From Candidatus Fermentibacterota bacterium (GTDB taxonomy: Bacteria > Fermentibacterota > Fermentibacteria > Fermentibacterales > JCC-6), in contig JAKPTG010000095.1 in the NCBI GenBank assembly GCA_029571005.1, positions 1 to 56,250 on the forward strand: a stretch of 56,250 nucleotides of DNA, in the 5' to 3' direction. The position numbers and the translations under genes were made by a program. The notes beneath the pieces are model-generated. The model had not been told where the DNA came from. It did not search any database and saw nothing but the letters and a program-made list of their open reading frames with translations. This document shows, piece by piece, positions 26,260 through 34,588 of this stretch; position 1 is the first letter of the stretch; every line of letters starts with the position of its first letter.

Positions 26260-27201
26260 TCAGCCGAGCCCGCCCTCAAACCATGAAACGGTGCGAGCGA
26301 GGCCGTCGGAAAAGGAGACGATCGGCGTGTAGCCGAGAATTTCCTCCGCCAGGGAGATGGATGCGCAGGAATGCATGACATCCCCGGGACGGGGTTCCCG
26401 GTGGACGGGTTCGATCTCGGGGCGTCCTACCAGACGGCCTATCTCCCGGGCAAGCCGGTTCACCGTTATCGAGCCCCGGCAGGCCAGGTTTATCACCCGT
26501 CCGGCGGCCTTCGGGGCCTCGGCCGCCAGGATGTTGCCGTGGACAACGTTCGCCACGTAGGTGAAATCACGGCTCTGCTCTCCGGAACCGTTGATGACCG
26601 GGGCTGCACCCTCCCGCAAAGCCTTTATGAACAGGGGTATCACGGCGGAATAGGGGCTGCCGGGATCCTGAAACGGTCCGAAGACGTTGAAATAACGCAG
26701 AGCCACCGTTTCCAGTCCGTATATCCTGTGGAAAACCTTAAGGTACGCCTCCCCGGCGAGCTTGCTCACGGCGTAGGGAGACAGGGGCATCGGCGGAAGG
26801 CTCTCGTCCTTGACCCCGACGGCGGCATCACCGTATACGGAGGAAGAGGAGGCGAACACGATCCGGCGCACGCCGGCTTCCACGGCGGCGTGAAGGATGT
26901 TCAGGGTTCCCCCGACGTTCACGTCGTTTGTGGTGACGGGGTCGGCGATGGACCTGGGAACGGAAGGCAGGGCGCCCTGATGGAAAACCACCTCGACATC
27001 CTTCACGGCTTTCGTCACGGTGTGACAGCTCCGCAGGTCCCCTTCGATTATCTCGATGTCCGCGGCCACCTCGTCGAGGTTGCGCCTGTACCCCGTGGAG
27101 AAGTTGTCCAGCACCCTGACCCTGCGCCCCCGGGCAAGGAGTTCCCTCACGATGTTGCATCCGATGAAGCCCGCTCCCCCGGTGACCAGATCCACTTTCA
27201 T
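26260..27201 (-). CDS. NAD-dependent sugar-nucleotide epimerase (UDP-glucose 4-epimerase-like)
   Basis: A 313-residue extended SDR: Rossmann glycines in LVTGGAGFIGCNIV, the VRVLDNFSTGY region that binds NAD, ASSSSVYGDAAVG, and catalytic Tyr/Lys in LSPYAVSKLAGEAY. C-terminal marks are RDFTYVANVVHGNILAAE and VNLACRGSITVNRLA. The family interconverts UDP-hexoses (glucose/galactose or the N-acetyl forms). The ATG at 27201 has AAAGGG upstream; the longer ORF to 27255 is rejected as homology begins at KVDLVTGG. It heads the surface-polysaccharide region and is divergent from the thymidylyltransferase. The exact substrate is not deducible. Confidence 0.88.
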   Translation of the reverse strand: MKVDLVTGGAGFIGCNIVRELLARGRRVRVLDNFSTGYRRNLDEVAADIEIIEGDLRSCHTVTKAVKDVEVVFHQGALPSVPRSIADPVTTNDVNVGGTLNILHAAVEAGVRRIVFASSSSVYGDAAVGVKDESLPPMPLSPYAVSKLAGEAYLKVFHRIYGLETVALRYFNVFGPFQDPGSPYSAVIPLFIKALREGAAPVINGSGEQSRDFTYVANVVHGNILAAEAPKAAGRVINLACRGSITVNRLAREIGRLVGRPEIEPVHREPRPGDVMHSCASISLAEEILGYTPIVSFSDGLARTVSWFEGGLG

Positions 27202-27606
27202 AACGACAGGCCCTTTCCGTTGAATCCGTCTCCCGCACCCGCCGCCCACCGGCACCGCCGTACGGAAGCGACGTAAACATAACCCCTACCCGGCCCCCCA
27301 AGAAACCGCCCGGGCCTATCCGGGCCTTTTGCCTCCCTGGGGGAGGTATTGCGGGTTTCCCCGAAGGGGAGACGACCGCTGCGCCTTCCCACGGATATCC
27401 CCTTTCGTTTCGTCGAACCTTCCCGGGTTCCCCCCGACGAGTCACCCTCTTACGGCGGCCCGAACGGTGCGGCCGGAAAGTTCTTCTCCTGCGAACAGGC
27501 CGCCGGGCGATCCTCTTCCGTCCCGGAACAGCTGCCGGTCTTCCGTGCCGGCTTCCCTGTGGTTTTACCGGAGACGCCCCTGCATATTCGCTCGAACGGA
27601 GGCGGT
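27202..27606. other. 405-bp intergenic region between divergent sugar-nucleotide genes
   Basis: No ORF here has a ribosome binding site and family-like sequence. It should hold the promoters of the epimerase and the thymidylyltransferase, but no convincing -35/-10 pair stands out. It contains the folded element at 27302-27359. Reading through from 27349 gives an N-terminal extension of the thymidylyltransferase that lacks family features, and I rejected it. Confidence 0.6.
27302..27359. promoter_or_regulatory. Three-stem foldable element (possible structured leader)
   Basis: GAAACC (27302-27307) pairs with GGTTTC (27354-27359). Inside lie GCCCGG-6-CCGGGC (27308-27325) and CCTCCC-TGG-GGGAGG (27332-27346), giving a three-way junction. 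It could be a leader of the minus-strand epimerase or the plus-strand thymidylyltransferase. It matches no riboswitch class that I recognise. Confidence 0.3.
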
Positions 27607-28485
27607 ATGAAAGGAATCATTCTGGCCGGTGGAAGCGGCTCCAGGCTTCACCCCATGACCATCGCCGTGAGCAAGCAACTGCTTCCGGTGTACGACAAGC
27701 CCATGGTCTATTACCCCCTCAGCATCCTCATGCTGGCGGGGATAAGGGAGATACTCCTCATATCCACCCCCCGGGACCTGCCTATGTTCAGGTCGCTGCT
27801 CGGTTCCGGAGAACGGCTCGGGATATCTCTGGAGTATGCGGAACAGCCCAGACCGGAAGGAATCGCCCAAGCCTTTCTCATCGGCAAGGAGTTCCTGGAC
27901 GGGGGCAGCGCCTGTCTGATTCTGGGCGATAACATCTTCTACGGACAGGGCCTGCCCGCAATGCTGCGGAGCGCCCGGCTCCAGGCGGAGGCCGGAGGAG
28001 CGGTGGTTTTCGGCTACAGGGTCGCGGACCCCCAGCGCTACGGAGTGGTGGAATTCGACAAGAGCCTGGCGGTGAAATCCATCGAGGAGAAACCGGCGGC
28101 CCCCCGGAGCAACTACGCCGTCACCGGCCTCTACTTCTACGACAACCAGGTGTGCCGGCTGGCCGGAACCATCACCCCCTCGGCCCGGGGAGAGCTTGAA
28201 ATCACCACCCTCAACAGCCTTTACCTGGAGAAAGGGCAGCTCTCATGCAGACTTCTGGGCAGAGGGATGGCGTGGCTCGACACCGGAACCCCCGACAGCC
28301 TGGCCGAAGCCGGCAACTATTTCATGACCATCGAGAAGAGGCAGGGGCTCAAGGTTTCCTGCCCGGAAGAAATAGCGGTCCACATGGGATACGTCAGCCG
28401 GGAGGACATGCTGCGGCGGGTGGAGGGACTTGCCGGCGACTACTACGGCTACATCTCATCGAGGCTGAGGGAACCGGAGGGCTGA
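27607..28485 (+). CDS. rfbA: Glucose-1-phosphate thymidylyltransferase
   Basis: The 292-residue enzyme joins dTTP and glucose-1-phosphate to form dTDP-glucose, the first step to dTDP-rhamnose and related deoxysugars. The N-terminal GIILAGGSGSRLHPMT signature, SKQLLPVYDKPMVYYPLS, LILGDNIFYG and the late MAWLDTGTPDSLAEAG are all characteristic. The ATG at 27607 follows GGAGGCGGT. Length fits RmlA. The rmlB, rmlC and rmlD genes are not in the window. Its stop overlaps a truncated GT4 gene on the other strand by 37 bp. Confidence 0.93.
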   Translation: MKGIILAGGSGSRLHPMTIAVSKQLLPVYDKPMVYYPLSILMLAGIREILLISTPRDLPMFRSLLGSGERLGISLEYAEQPRPEGIAQAFLIGKEFLDGGSACLILGDNIFYGQGLPAMLRSARLQAEAGGAVVFGYRVADPQRYGVVEFDKSLAVKSIEEKPAAPRSNYAVTGLYFYDNQVCRLAGTITPSARGELEITTLNSLYLEKGQLSCRLLGRGMAWLDTGTPDSLAEAGNYFMTIEKRQGLKVSCPEEIAVHMGYVSREDMLRRVEGLAGDYYGYISSRLREPEG

Positions 28486-28589
28486 ACCAAAACCCCCGTA
28501 CCAAGCCGTGCAAGGCCGCTGCAAAGCAGACAGAACCGGCGCTCCGCACCGCCGGGGCCCAGGCCGTCCATGGCAAGGAGCACCCTCAT
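28449..28589 (-). pseudogene. Truncated GT4 glycosyltransferase, N-terminal fragment
   Basis: A 46-residue ORF opens MRVLLAMDGLGPGGAERRF, the standard N-terminus of family-4 glycosyltransferases (strand 1 then the GLGxGGAER loop). The likeness fades after about residue 36 (LGTGVLVQP). The last ten codons are antisense to the 3' end of rfbA, where the ORF stops. The rest of the gene (normally 350-400 residues) is absent. It starts 5 bp after the DUF354 stop, as an operon member would, so the downstream operon was lost by rearrangement. Not expected to be active. Confidence 0.65.
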
Positions 28590-28594
28590 CGCCC

Positions 28595-29608
28595 TTACAG
28601 CTCCGTGATCATCCCGGCGATGAGGGCCGCAAGGCGTGGTTCCCTGGGCCTCAGGGGCCCCTTTCCGGCGGGCAGGTCCCGGGGGGCCGGGAAGTCCCCG
28701 GCCCTTTCCAGAAAAACCAGCCGTCCCAGCCGCTCGAGGGTTTCGTCCACCCGGCCCCGTCTGCCCCGGAAGAAGGTGTAGGACGGAACCCCCAGAATGG
28801 CCGCCTCCCTGGTCATCGTCCCGCCGCCGCCGATAACCGCGTCCATGGCCAGTATCAGCTGAGGGCCGGGATAGGGTCCGGCAGGCTCCAGCAGACGGTC
28901 GCCGTATTCCGCCCGGCCGGGGTGGAAGTCCCCCGGAGTTCTGGGCACCCACACAAGCTGGACTTCCCGGTCCGGAGCCAGCCGCTCCAGCAGCCCGGCG
29001 AGGATCGTCTCCGCCTCCGGGTTGTGGTAGTGGGCCGTGGTCGCGGGGGGCCTCACGAGAATCTTCACCCTGTCGGCCAGGAGCCCCAGTTCCCTGGAGA
29101 TTTCCGGGTCCGGCTCCGCTCCGCCAAGGTAGAGGTTCTCCTTGAATCCGGGGTAAAGGCGGACCTTTCCGGCCCTGATGCCCGCTTCCCGGCATCGCTC
29201 CATGCCCACCGCCTCCGGAACCAGTATGCGCCGGCAGAACAGGTTGAATATCAATGGGTTCACCCATTCGTAGTCGTACATTGCAACGCTGGGAACCCCC
29301 AGAAGCCACGAGGCCAGGGGCAGTGCACGGGACCCGTGGCCGAAGGATACATCGGGCTTCCAGCGCCCCATGGCTTTCGCCAGTCTCACCGCCCTGACCG
29401 CTATTCCGAGGGCCTTGACCGGAATCGGACCGCCCCGGCCTCCTCCCACCTTCAGGTAGTCCAGCCGGTGCAGGTCCAGAAGCCCGCAGGTGCCGGCCCG
29501 ATCCCTGGCGGTGAACCTGACGGAGTGACCCAGGGCGGTCAGTTCCTCCGCCAGGGGTTTCATCACCGCCACATGGGGGGCGTTATCGGCGTCAAACCAG
29601 ACCTTCAC
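28595..29608 (-). CDS. DUF354 family glycosyltransferase-like protein
   Basis: The 337-residue product fits DUF354: VKVWFDADNAPHVAVMKPLAEEL, KPDVSFGHGSRALPLASWLLGVPSVAMYDYEW, and the C-terminal DAVIGGGGTMTREAAILGVPSYTFFRGRRG with a nucleotide-sugar-binding glycine loop. The family has a GT-B (MurG-like) architecture and occurs in surface-polysaccharide clusters. The start is the GTG at 29608, with GGAGGGGAAGG upstream, inside the end of the preceding gene; the TTG at 29632 lacks a site. Donor and acceptor are unknown. Confidence 0.8.
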   Translation of the reverse strand: MKVWFDADNAPHVAVMKPLAEELTALGHSVRFTARDRAGTCGLLDLHRLDYLKVGGGRGGPIPVKALGIAVRAVRLAKAMGRWKPDVSFGHGSRALPLASWLLGVPSVAMYDYEWVNPLIFNLFCRRILVPEAVGMERCREAGIRAGKVRLYPGFKENLYLGGAEPDPEISRELGLLADRVKILVRPPATTAHYHNPEAETILAGLLERLAPDREVQLVWVPRTPGDFHPGRAEYGDRLLEPAGPYPGPQLILAMDAVIGGGGTMTREAAILGVPSYTFFRGRRGRVDETLERLGRLVFLERAGDFPAPRDLPAGKGPLRPREPRLAALIAGMITEL

Positions 29609-30821
29609 CGGCCCCCCCTTCCCCTCCGGCAAGGAAAACGCTGAGCGCCCTGAACATCCAGGCCTGGCTCCAGCGTAGGTGAACCGTCCCGTTCCTCAGC
29701 CACCGGCCGCGACGGAAGATGAAGCCTCCGGCCCCGGGGTCCCACAGCAGCTCCACCGCCCTGGACAGAACCCTCCGGGCCTCCCTTCGCATGCCGAAGC
29801 CGCAGAGGGTCACCACTCCCTGGGCGAAGCAGTGGGAATCGAGGGGATGGGTGGAGTGGCTGTAGTACCGGGCGGTGCCGTCTTCCAGAAACAGATGGTC
29901 CAGGTAGTACCGGAGCCCCCGGTCCAGGGTTCCTGAGAATTCGTCGGTGTCCAGCAGGATCGAGACCTCCCTGAGGGCGTCCAGCACAAAGCCGGTGTGC
30001 AGGCCGTCAATCCATCGCCAGTGGGGGGCTTCCCCGTAATGCCACCCCCCGTCGGGCAACTGCTTTCCGGCCACGTACCTGCACGCGCTCAAGGCCGTCT
30101 CCCGCCTTTTCCCCCCCGGGTCGGAACCGGGAAGAACCGCGACCCGGGCCAGTATCCTGGCGGCGAACAGGGAGGCGTTGTACACCCGGGCCCCGTCCCG
30201 GGGCGAGTAACTGAAACAAACACCGCCGTCCTCCCGGAACACCCCAAGGTGCCCCTCCACGAAGTCGGCCAGTCCCCGGGCCGCGGGAAGGAAAAAAGGG
30301 CTGTCCGATTCCATGAGGGCGTCCAGCACGAAGCTCGAGCACACCACCGTGGGCGCCCATGCGGGCTGTAGAAACGCCCTGCCCTGCCACGGGAAATCGT
30401 AGCCCCAGGCGAACACCCCCGCCGCGGAAGCCTCCTCCGCCGAAATATCGTTCCTGAAAGCCCGGTCCGGGGAAAAAGCCGGGGAGCCGTCAGGCCTCGA
30501 GGCAAGGCTCATTATAAGCTGCTGCAGCCGTCGGATGGTTCCCTCCCGGTTCCCGTCCCCCGCCGTCAGACCCAGACCGCCGAGAAAAAGGGCCAGCCCC
30601 TTGGGATTCCTGCCCGGGGGTATTCCAAGAAAGGGTCTGAGGTTCACGGGGGAATTCTTGACCGCCTGTATCAGGCAGAGGCGGAAAAGCCGTGAACGGC
30701 CGACGATCGGCGCCAGAAGACGGCTCTTCAGGCCGTCGTAGGGATCGGTTCCCCAAAAGTCCGCTTCTTCGGCCCAGGCAAGTATCCGGTCGGACAATTC
30801 CCTGAACCGGGCGTCGTCCAT
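29592..30821 (-). CDS. Alpha/alpha-toroid-fold protein of the polysaccharide locus
   Basis: The 409-residue product has repeated helical pairs with aromatic loops: CRYVAGKQLPDGGWHYGEAP, RWIDGLHTGFVLDALREVS and STHPLDSHCFAQGVVTL. QLPDGGWHYG is the motif of terpenoid-cyclase-like toroids and of six-hairpin sugar-active enzymes. No signal peptide is visible. It sits three bases after the two-domain oxidoreductase and overlaps the DUF354 gene, so a role in glycan synthesis or editing is likely. It might bind or cleave a lipid-linked glycan; catalytic residues cannot be named. The ATG lacks a strong ribosome site and is probably translationally coupled. Confidence 0.6.
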   Translation of the reverse strand: MDDARFRELSDRILAWAEEADFWGTDPYDGLKSRLLAPIVGRSRLFRLCLIQAVKNSPVNLRPFLGIPPGRNPKGLALFLGGLGLTAGDGNREGTIRRLQQLIMSLASRPDGSPAFSPDRAFRNDISAEEASAAGVFAWGYDFPWQGRAFLQPAWAPTVVCSSFVLDALMESDSPFFLPAARGLADFVEGHLGVFREDGGVCFSYSPRDGARVYNASLFAARILARVAVLPGSDPGGKRRETALSACRYVAGKQLPDGGWHYGEAPHWRWIDGLHTGFVLDALREVSILLDTDEFSGTLDRGLRYYLDHLFLEDGTARYYSHSTHPLDSHCFAQGVVTLCGFGMRREARRVLSRAVELLWDPGAGGFIFRRGRWLRNGTVHLRWSQAWMFRALSVFLAGGEGGAGEGLV

Positions 30822-30824
30822 GTA

Positions 30825-32984
30825 TCAGATCGTTTCGGGGCTGAGCCGCACCTGAGCCCCGGTCTCCAGGCTTTCCAGCACGGCAAAACCGGCCAGGGTC
30901 GTCAGAATCTGTGATTCCATGGAGAGTGCGGGAACCCCCGTTTCCAGAGCGTCCAGAAAGGCGGCCACCTCCCGGGCGTGCCCCTTGCCGGAAAACCTTC
31001 TCACGACCCTTCCGCGGCCGGCATAGGTCTCAACCCTTGCGAAGTTGTCTATGACCGCGGTGCGGCCGGAGCCGTGGATCTCGAAGCGCTCCTTCGGCAA
31101 GGCCCTGCCGCCCCCGGCGGTGTAAACCACGGTTCCCACCGAGCCGTCGGAGAAGGACAGGGTGATCACCACATCGTCCTCGGGAACCCTGGAGGCGTCC
31201 GGTGTGCGGACGCACATGGCGTGGACCCTCTCCACGGACGCCCGGGTCATGAACTGCATCAGGTCGGTGAAATGACATACCTCCCCCAGTACCCTCCCCC
31301 CGCCCTCCGGAGACTGGGTCCAGTGGTCCCGGGGCACGAATCCCGCGTTCACCCGGTACACCATGGTCAGGGGCGCGCAACCGCTCATGTGCTTCTCCGC
31401 GGCCCGGGCCGCGTCGGAGAACCTCCTGTTGAAGCCCGTCTGGACCATGCCCCCGGTCTCCCTTTGAAGCGCGGCGATCTCACGAAGCTCTTCCATGGTG
31501 AGGCAGAGAGGTTTCTCCACGAATACCGGTTTGCCCGCCCTGAGGCATGCCTTGACCGCGGCGGCGTGGGTGTCGTGCCTGGTGGCCACTATCACCGCGT
31601 CGGTATCCCGGTCCGCAATCAGTTCCTCAATACCCCCGACGGCCCTCCGGAAGCCCAGCCTGGCTCCGATGTCCGCAGCGGTGAGGCCGCTCCTTGTGGC
31701 GACCGCCGACAGGAACACCCGGCGGTCCCTTCGAAGGGGGGGCAGCAGGAAGGTCTGGGCGAAGGAACCCGACCCCGCCAGGCCCGCCCCTATCCGGCCG
31801 GGCTTTACCCGCCGGGCCCCGGCCTTCAGGGGAACCTGACGGACGGCTTCCCCCGGGGTTTCCGGATAACGGATGAGGATACCGCAGAAGGGTTCGGTTC
31901 TGTCGGCTATCATCCCGTAAACGTCGGGCGCCGATTCCAGGGGCACCTCGTGGGTGACGAGCTTCATCGGATCCACCGCCCCCGCGGCCATGCCGTCCAG
32001 CACGGCCTCCATGTTCCTGCCCTCCGTCCATCGGACGTAGGGGAAAGGGTAGTCCCTCCCCCCCTCCTCGTAACCCGGATCGTACCTTCCCGGACCGTAG
32101 GAGCACGACACGGTGAAGCGCAGCTCCTTCCGGTAGTAGGTCTCCCGGGGGAGGTTCATGCCCACCGCCCCAACCGCCACCACCCGCCCCTTCCGGCGGG
32201 TGACCTCGCCCGCCGTCTCCACCGGGCGGTTATCGCCGGTTCCGGCGCAGATCAGGGTCAGGTCCGCCCCCCGGCCCCGGGTGAACCGGTCCAGCGCGGC
32301 TTCCACCGGATCCTCGCCCACCGTGGCTCCCTGTTCTATACTGCCCGCCCTCAGGGCCAGATCCACCTGCCGCCGGTCGGTGTCCAGGCCGAACACCCGG
32401 CATCCGTTGGCCCTGAGGATCTGACAGGCCAACTGACCGACTATGCCCAGACCTATGACCAGGGCCGAATCGCCGTAGGTCGGCTCCGCCAGCCTGACCC
32501 CCTGAAGGGAAACGGAGGCTATCGTGGTAAAGGCCGCGGCCCTGGGATCGACCCCCGGGGGAACCCTGACCACCAGATTCGCCGGAACCACCACCTGATC
32601 GGCGTGGTTGGCGTAGCCCCCGCCGGCACATGCGACGATTTCGCCCGGTTTCAGGTCACACCCCGCCGCAGAGTTCTCCATGACCCGGCCGCACAGGCTG
32701 TAACCCAAAGGCTGTGCGCCCTCCAGCCTGCTCCTCACCTTCATGTAGGTGGCCTTCAGCCCCAGGGCCCCGGCCATTTCCAGCACCTGGGCGACCTGGG
32801 CGGGCCTCGCCCGGGCCTTCCCCGCCAGGGACATTCTGCCTGCCATCACCTTTCCGCCCTCGGTGCCGGCGCTTACGGCGGAAAACAGGGTGGCGACCCG
32901 GATGAAGCCCGGAGCGAGCACCGGATCCGGCGCATCGAAAACGGCCACCGAGCCGTCACTGAGCTTCTGGCCCAATATTTTCAA
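30825..32984 (-). CDS. Two-domain oxidoreductase (MDR dehydrogenase + Gfo/Idh/MocA)
   Basis: The 719-residue fusion has an N-terminal zinc-type alcohol-dehydrogenase domain (about 1-370; GYSLCGRVMENSA, PGEIVACAGGGYANHADQVVV, ALVIGLGIVGQLACQIL) and a C-terminal Gfo/Idh/MocA domain (about 385-719; GAGLAGSGSFAQTFLLPPL, VIVATRHDTHAAAVKACL, GKPVFVEKPLCLT). The EKP lysine of the second domain is present. Such fusions are recurrent in exopolysaccharide clusters and probably oxidise and reduce a nucleotide-sugar intermediate, though no reaction is settled. The start is a TTG at 32984 with GGGGAGG four bases upstream. It heads the operon that runs to the truncated GT4. Confidence 0.88.
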   Translation of the reverse strand: MKILGQKLSDGSVAVFDAPDPVLAPGFIRVATLFSAVSAGTEGGKVMAGRMSLAGKARARPAQVAQVLEMAGALGLKATYMKVRSRLEGAQPLGYSLCGRVMENSAAGCDLKPGEIVACAGGGYANHADQVVVPANLVVRVPPGVDPRAAAFTTIASVSLQGVRLAEPTYGDSALVIGLGIVGQLACQILRANGCRVFGLDTDRRQVDLALRAGSIEQGATVGEDPVEAALDRFTRGRGADLTLICAGTGDNRPVETAGEVTRRKGRVVAVGAVGMNLPRETYYRKELRFTVSCSYGPGRYDPGYEEGGRDYPFPYVRWTEGRNMEAVLDGMAAGAVDPMKLVTHEVPLESAPDVYGMIADRTEPFCGILIRYPETPGEAVRQVPLKAGARRVKPGRIGAGLAGSGSFAQTFLLPPLRRDRRVFLSAVATRSGLTAADIGARLGFRRAVGGIEELIADRDTDAVIVATRHDTHAAAVKACLRAGKPVFVEKPLCLTMEELREIAALQRETGGMVQTGFNRRFSDAARAAEKHMSGCAPLTMVYRVNAGFVPRDHWTQSPEGGGRVLGEVCHFTDLMQFMTRASVERVHAMCVRTPDASRVPEDDVVITLSFSDGSVGTVVYTAGGGRALPKERFEIHGSGRTAVIDNFARVETYAGRGRVVRRFSGKGHAREVAAFLDALETGVPALSMESQILTTLAGFAVLESLETGAQVRLSPETI

Positions 32985-33187
32985 ACGGTCCTCCCCTTTG
33001 ACGGCTTGCCGAACAGCTTACAATAATCCAGAAAAAGTGTCGCTGAAAGTGCGGCGCACCCCTGCCCGAAGTATTCGTGCCACACAGCGGACAACACCTC
33101 CGCGGAAAACCCCGGCCCTGCCCCCCTCCCGTGCCCGGAACCGGCGGCAAGGGTTCACGGGCACCGGCGGGCCGGTGACGGCCGCAA

Positions 33188-33216
33188 TTGACCTAACCCC
33201 CGACAAGGCTTATTCT
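33188..33216 (+). promoter_or_regulatory. Predicted sigma70-type promoter before the 36-aa ORF
   Basis: TTGACC (33188-33193), a 17-base spacer and TATTCT (33211-33216) lie 23 bp upstream of a GTG preceded by AGGAGGAAGC. Confidence 0.5.
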
Positions 33217-33238
33217 TGCGTTAATAACAGGAGGAAGC

Positions 33239-33349
33239 GTGATCGCAATGGCTCAGGGAGTCTTCAAGGGCGGCGCCGTGGTCCGGTCCGGCGACGGTAC
33301 AGGAACATTCATCGCCTACACCCGCACACCAAGGGCGGAATCGGTCTGA
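33239..33349 (+). CDS. Short 36-residue ORF upstream of the nucleotidyltransferase gene
   Basis: A GTG at 33239 (or an ATG at 33248) follows a strong AGGAGGAAGC site and a predicted promoter. The product VIAMAQGVFKGGAVVRSG ends TPRAESV. Its TGA overlaps a CTG in the frame of the next gene (CTGA). It may be a leader peptide or a real N-terminus separated by a frameshift. It is not a recognisable RiPP precursor: no maturation genes are near. Function unknown. Confidence 0.45.
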   Translation: MIAMAQGVFKGGAVVRSGDGTGTFIAYTRTPRAESV

Positions 33350-34362
33350 TACCCCCTTCGGCTTCCTCCCGTTCCCGGCCGGACCCGCCGGGCCCCCCCG
33401 ATCCGGTCACCGCCGCCGCGTGCCGCTGGCTGCTGGCCGGAGGGGCGCAGGGAGGGTACCCGGGGCCGCACCCCGGAGAAGAACATCAACTGGCCCCCCT
33501 TCTTGCCCGGGAAACCGGAAACCGGAGGCTGGGGCTGGCTTCCGCGGCGGACTGGCTGCGCCGGGAAACCCTCCTCCAACCGGTGCTCGCACTGCTGGAG
33601 CGCGAGGAGACCCCGGTCTTCGCCTTCAAGGGTTTCGATCTCGCCCGAAGCCTCTACCCTTTCCCGGAGGGAAGGCCCATGGCCGACGCCGACTTCATTC
33701 TCCCCCGGGAAAAACTGGAGAGGGTTCTCAGCGCCTTCGTCAGATCCGGCTGGACCGCCGGCGCATCGGGCCCCTGCATGGCGGGGGTGACCTCGGAGCT
33801 GAAACTGAGGCTGCACTCGGTCACGGCGGAGCTTCACACCCACGTGTTCTTCTACCCGGACCTCTTCCCGGGCCGCCTCCCGGCGGACCTGTACGAAGAC
33901 GGCAGGGTTCTCGGACCCGGGCTCCGGGGGCTCGCCTGGCACAACGCCCTGCTTTTAGTGTTGCTGCACATGCTGGCCAATTCCCGGATCAGACCCGTCT
34001 GGTGGGTGGACACGGCACTCCTCTGCGCCCGGGTCGAAGACGACGGCCTCTGGGAACGCTTCTGGACCGGCGCCGCCGGTACGGGCCTCGGCCCCGGAAT
34101 CGCAAAACTCCTGGCATCGCTTGTTTCCGCCGCCGACGCCCCGGTGCCCCAACGGATGATCCGGGCCCTGGAAGAACTGGACCCCCGGCGGATGCGGATT
34201 CTGAAAACCGTGGGAGCTCCCCGGGGGGCTCCCACCCTCATGGGCCTTCGGTACATGAGCGGCTGGAGAAGGATCGCCTGGCTCCACATCCTGCTCTGGG
34301 CGGTGATCTCCAGCGGAGGCTCCCGGGATCGGCGCCGTCGCCTGTGGACGGAAAAAAGGTGA
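33346..34362 (+). CDS. Nucleotidyltransferase-family protein (NTP_transf_5-like)
   Basis: Up to 338 residues if started at a CTG overlapping the TGA of the short ORF; the next in-frame ATG (33679) would delete the core. FAFKGFDLARSLYPFPEGRPMADADFIL carries the KG..L....P......DxD pattern of the PF14907 nucleotidyltransferase family, found in polysaccharide and peptide-modification clusters. Later stretches (HSVTAELHTHVFF, LLVLLHMLANSRIRPVWWVDTALL) fit the same family. No ATG, GTG or TTG with a ribosome site precedes the homologous region, so the start is uncertain: an unusual start codon, or a frameshift from 33239-33349. It is transcribed away from the minus-strand polysaccharide operon. The transferred nucleotide and target are unknown. 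Confidence 0.65.
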   Translation: MIPPSASSRSRPDPPGPPDPVTAAACRWLLAGGAQGGYPGPHPGEEHQLAPLLARETGNRRLGLASAADWLRRETLLQPVLALLEREETPVFAFKGFDLARSLYPFPEGRPMADADFILPREKLERVLSAFVRSGWTAGASGPCMAGVTSELKLRLHSVTAELHTHVFFYPDLFPGRLPADLYEDGRVLGPGLRGLAWHNALLLVLLHMLANSRIRPVWWVDTALLCARVEDDGLWERFWTGAAGTGLGPGIAKLLASLVSAADAPVPQRMIRALEELDPRRMRILKTVGAPRGAPTLMGLRYMSGWRRIAWLHILLWAVISSGGSRDRRRRLWTEKR

Positions 34363-34420
34363 TCCACAACGGCGTAGCTCCCCGTTAGGCAGACACTTCA
34401 TAAAGTGATACCTCCCGGGG

Positions 34421-34498
34421 CGCGGGGCGCGACAGTTCCAGGAGACGATATGAGCCGCCGTGCGCAGTTTCAATCCACGCGCCCACGCGGGGCGCGAC
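34421..34498 (-). CRISPR. CRISPR remnant: one full and one partial type I-C-like repeat
   Basis: A 32-bp unit at 34467-34498 begins GTTTCAATCC and ends GCGGGGCGCGAC. On the minus strand it reads GTCGCGCC...GGATTGAAAC, the length and ends of the widespread type I-C repeat. A 13-bp identical end (CGCGGGGCGCGAC, 34421-34433) lies 33 bases away, a normal spacer length. No further repeat occurs in the next 100 bases, and no cas genes are in the window. It stands at the junction of native sequence and the inserted region, so it looks like the scar of a lost array. Confidence 0.6.
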
Positions 34499-34588
34499 CT
34501 GTCGCCTTCGTCTGCCACTGCCCATCTGGACGCTTCGTCACGTGGTACGTCGTTCGTTTCGCCGTGCTTCTACTTATTCCAGTCGGGC

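Noticed and set aside
30978..33026. 682-codon plus-strand ORF
   Set aside because: Antisense to the two-domain oxidoreductase; composition is typical of a GC shadow.
33239..33349. Lasso- or other RiPP precursor upstream of the NTP_transf_5 gene
   Set aside because: No cyclase, protease, PqqD-like or transporter genes nearby, and no suitable Gly-to-Asp/Glu ring spacing in the peptide.
34499..34588. Further CRISPR repeats to the right of the full repeat
   Set aside because: After a spacer-length stretch (34499-34533) the sequence has no GTTTCAATCC copy, so no array is present.
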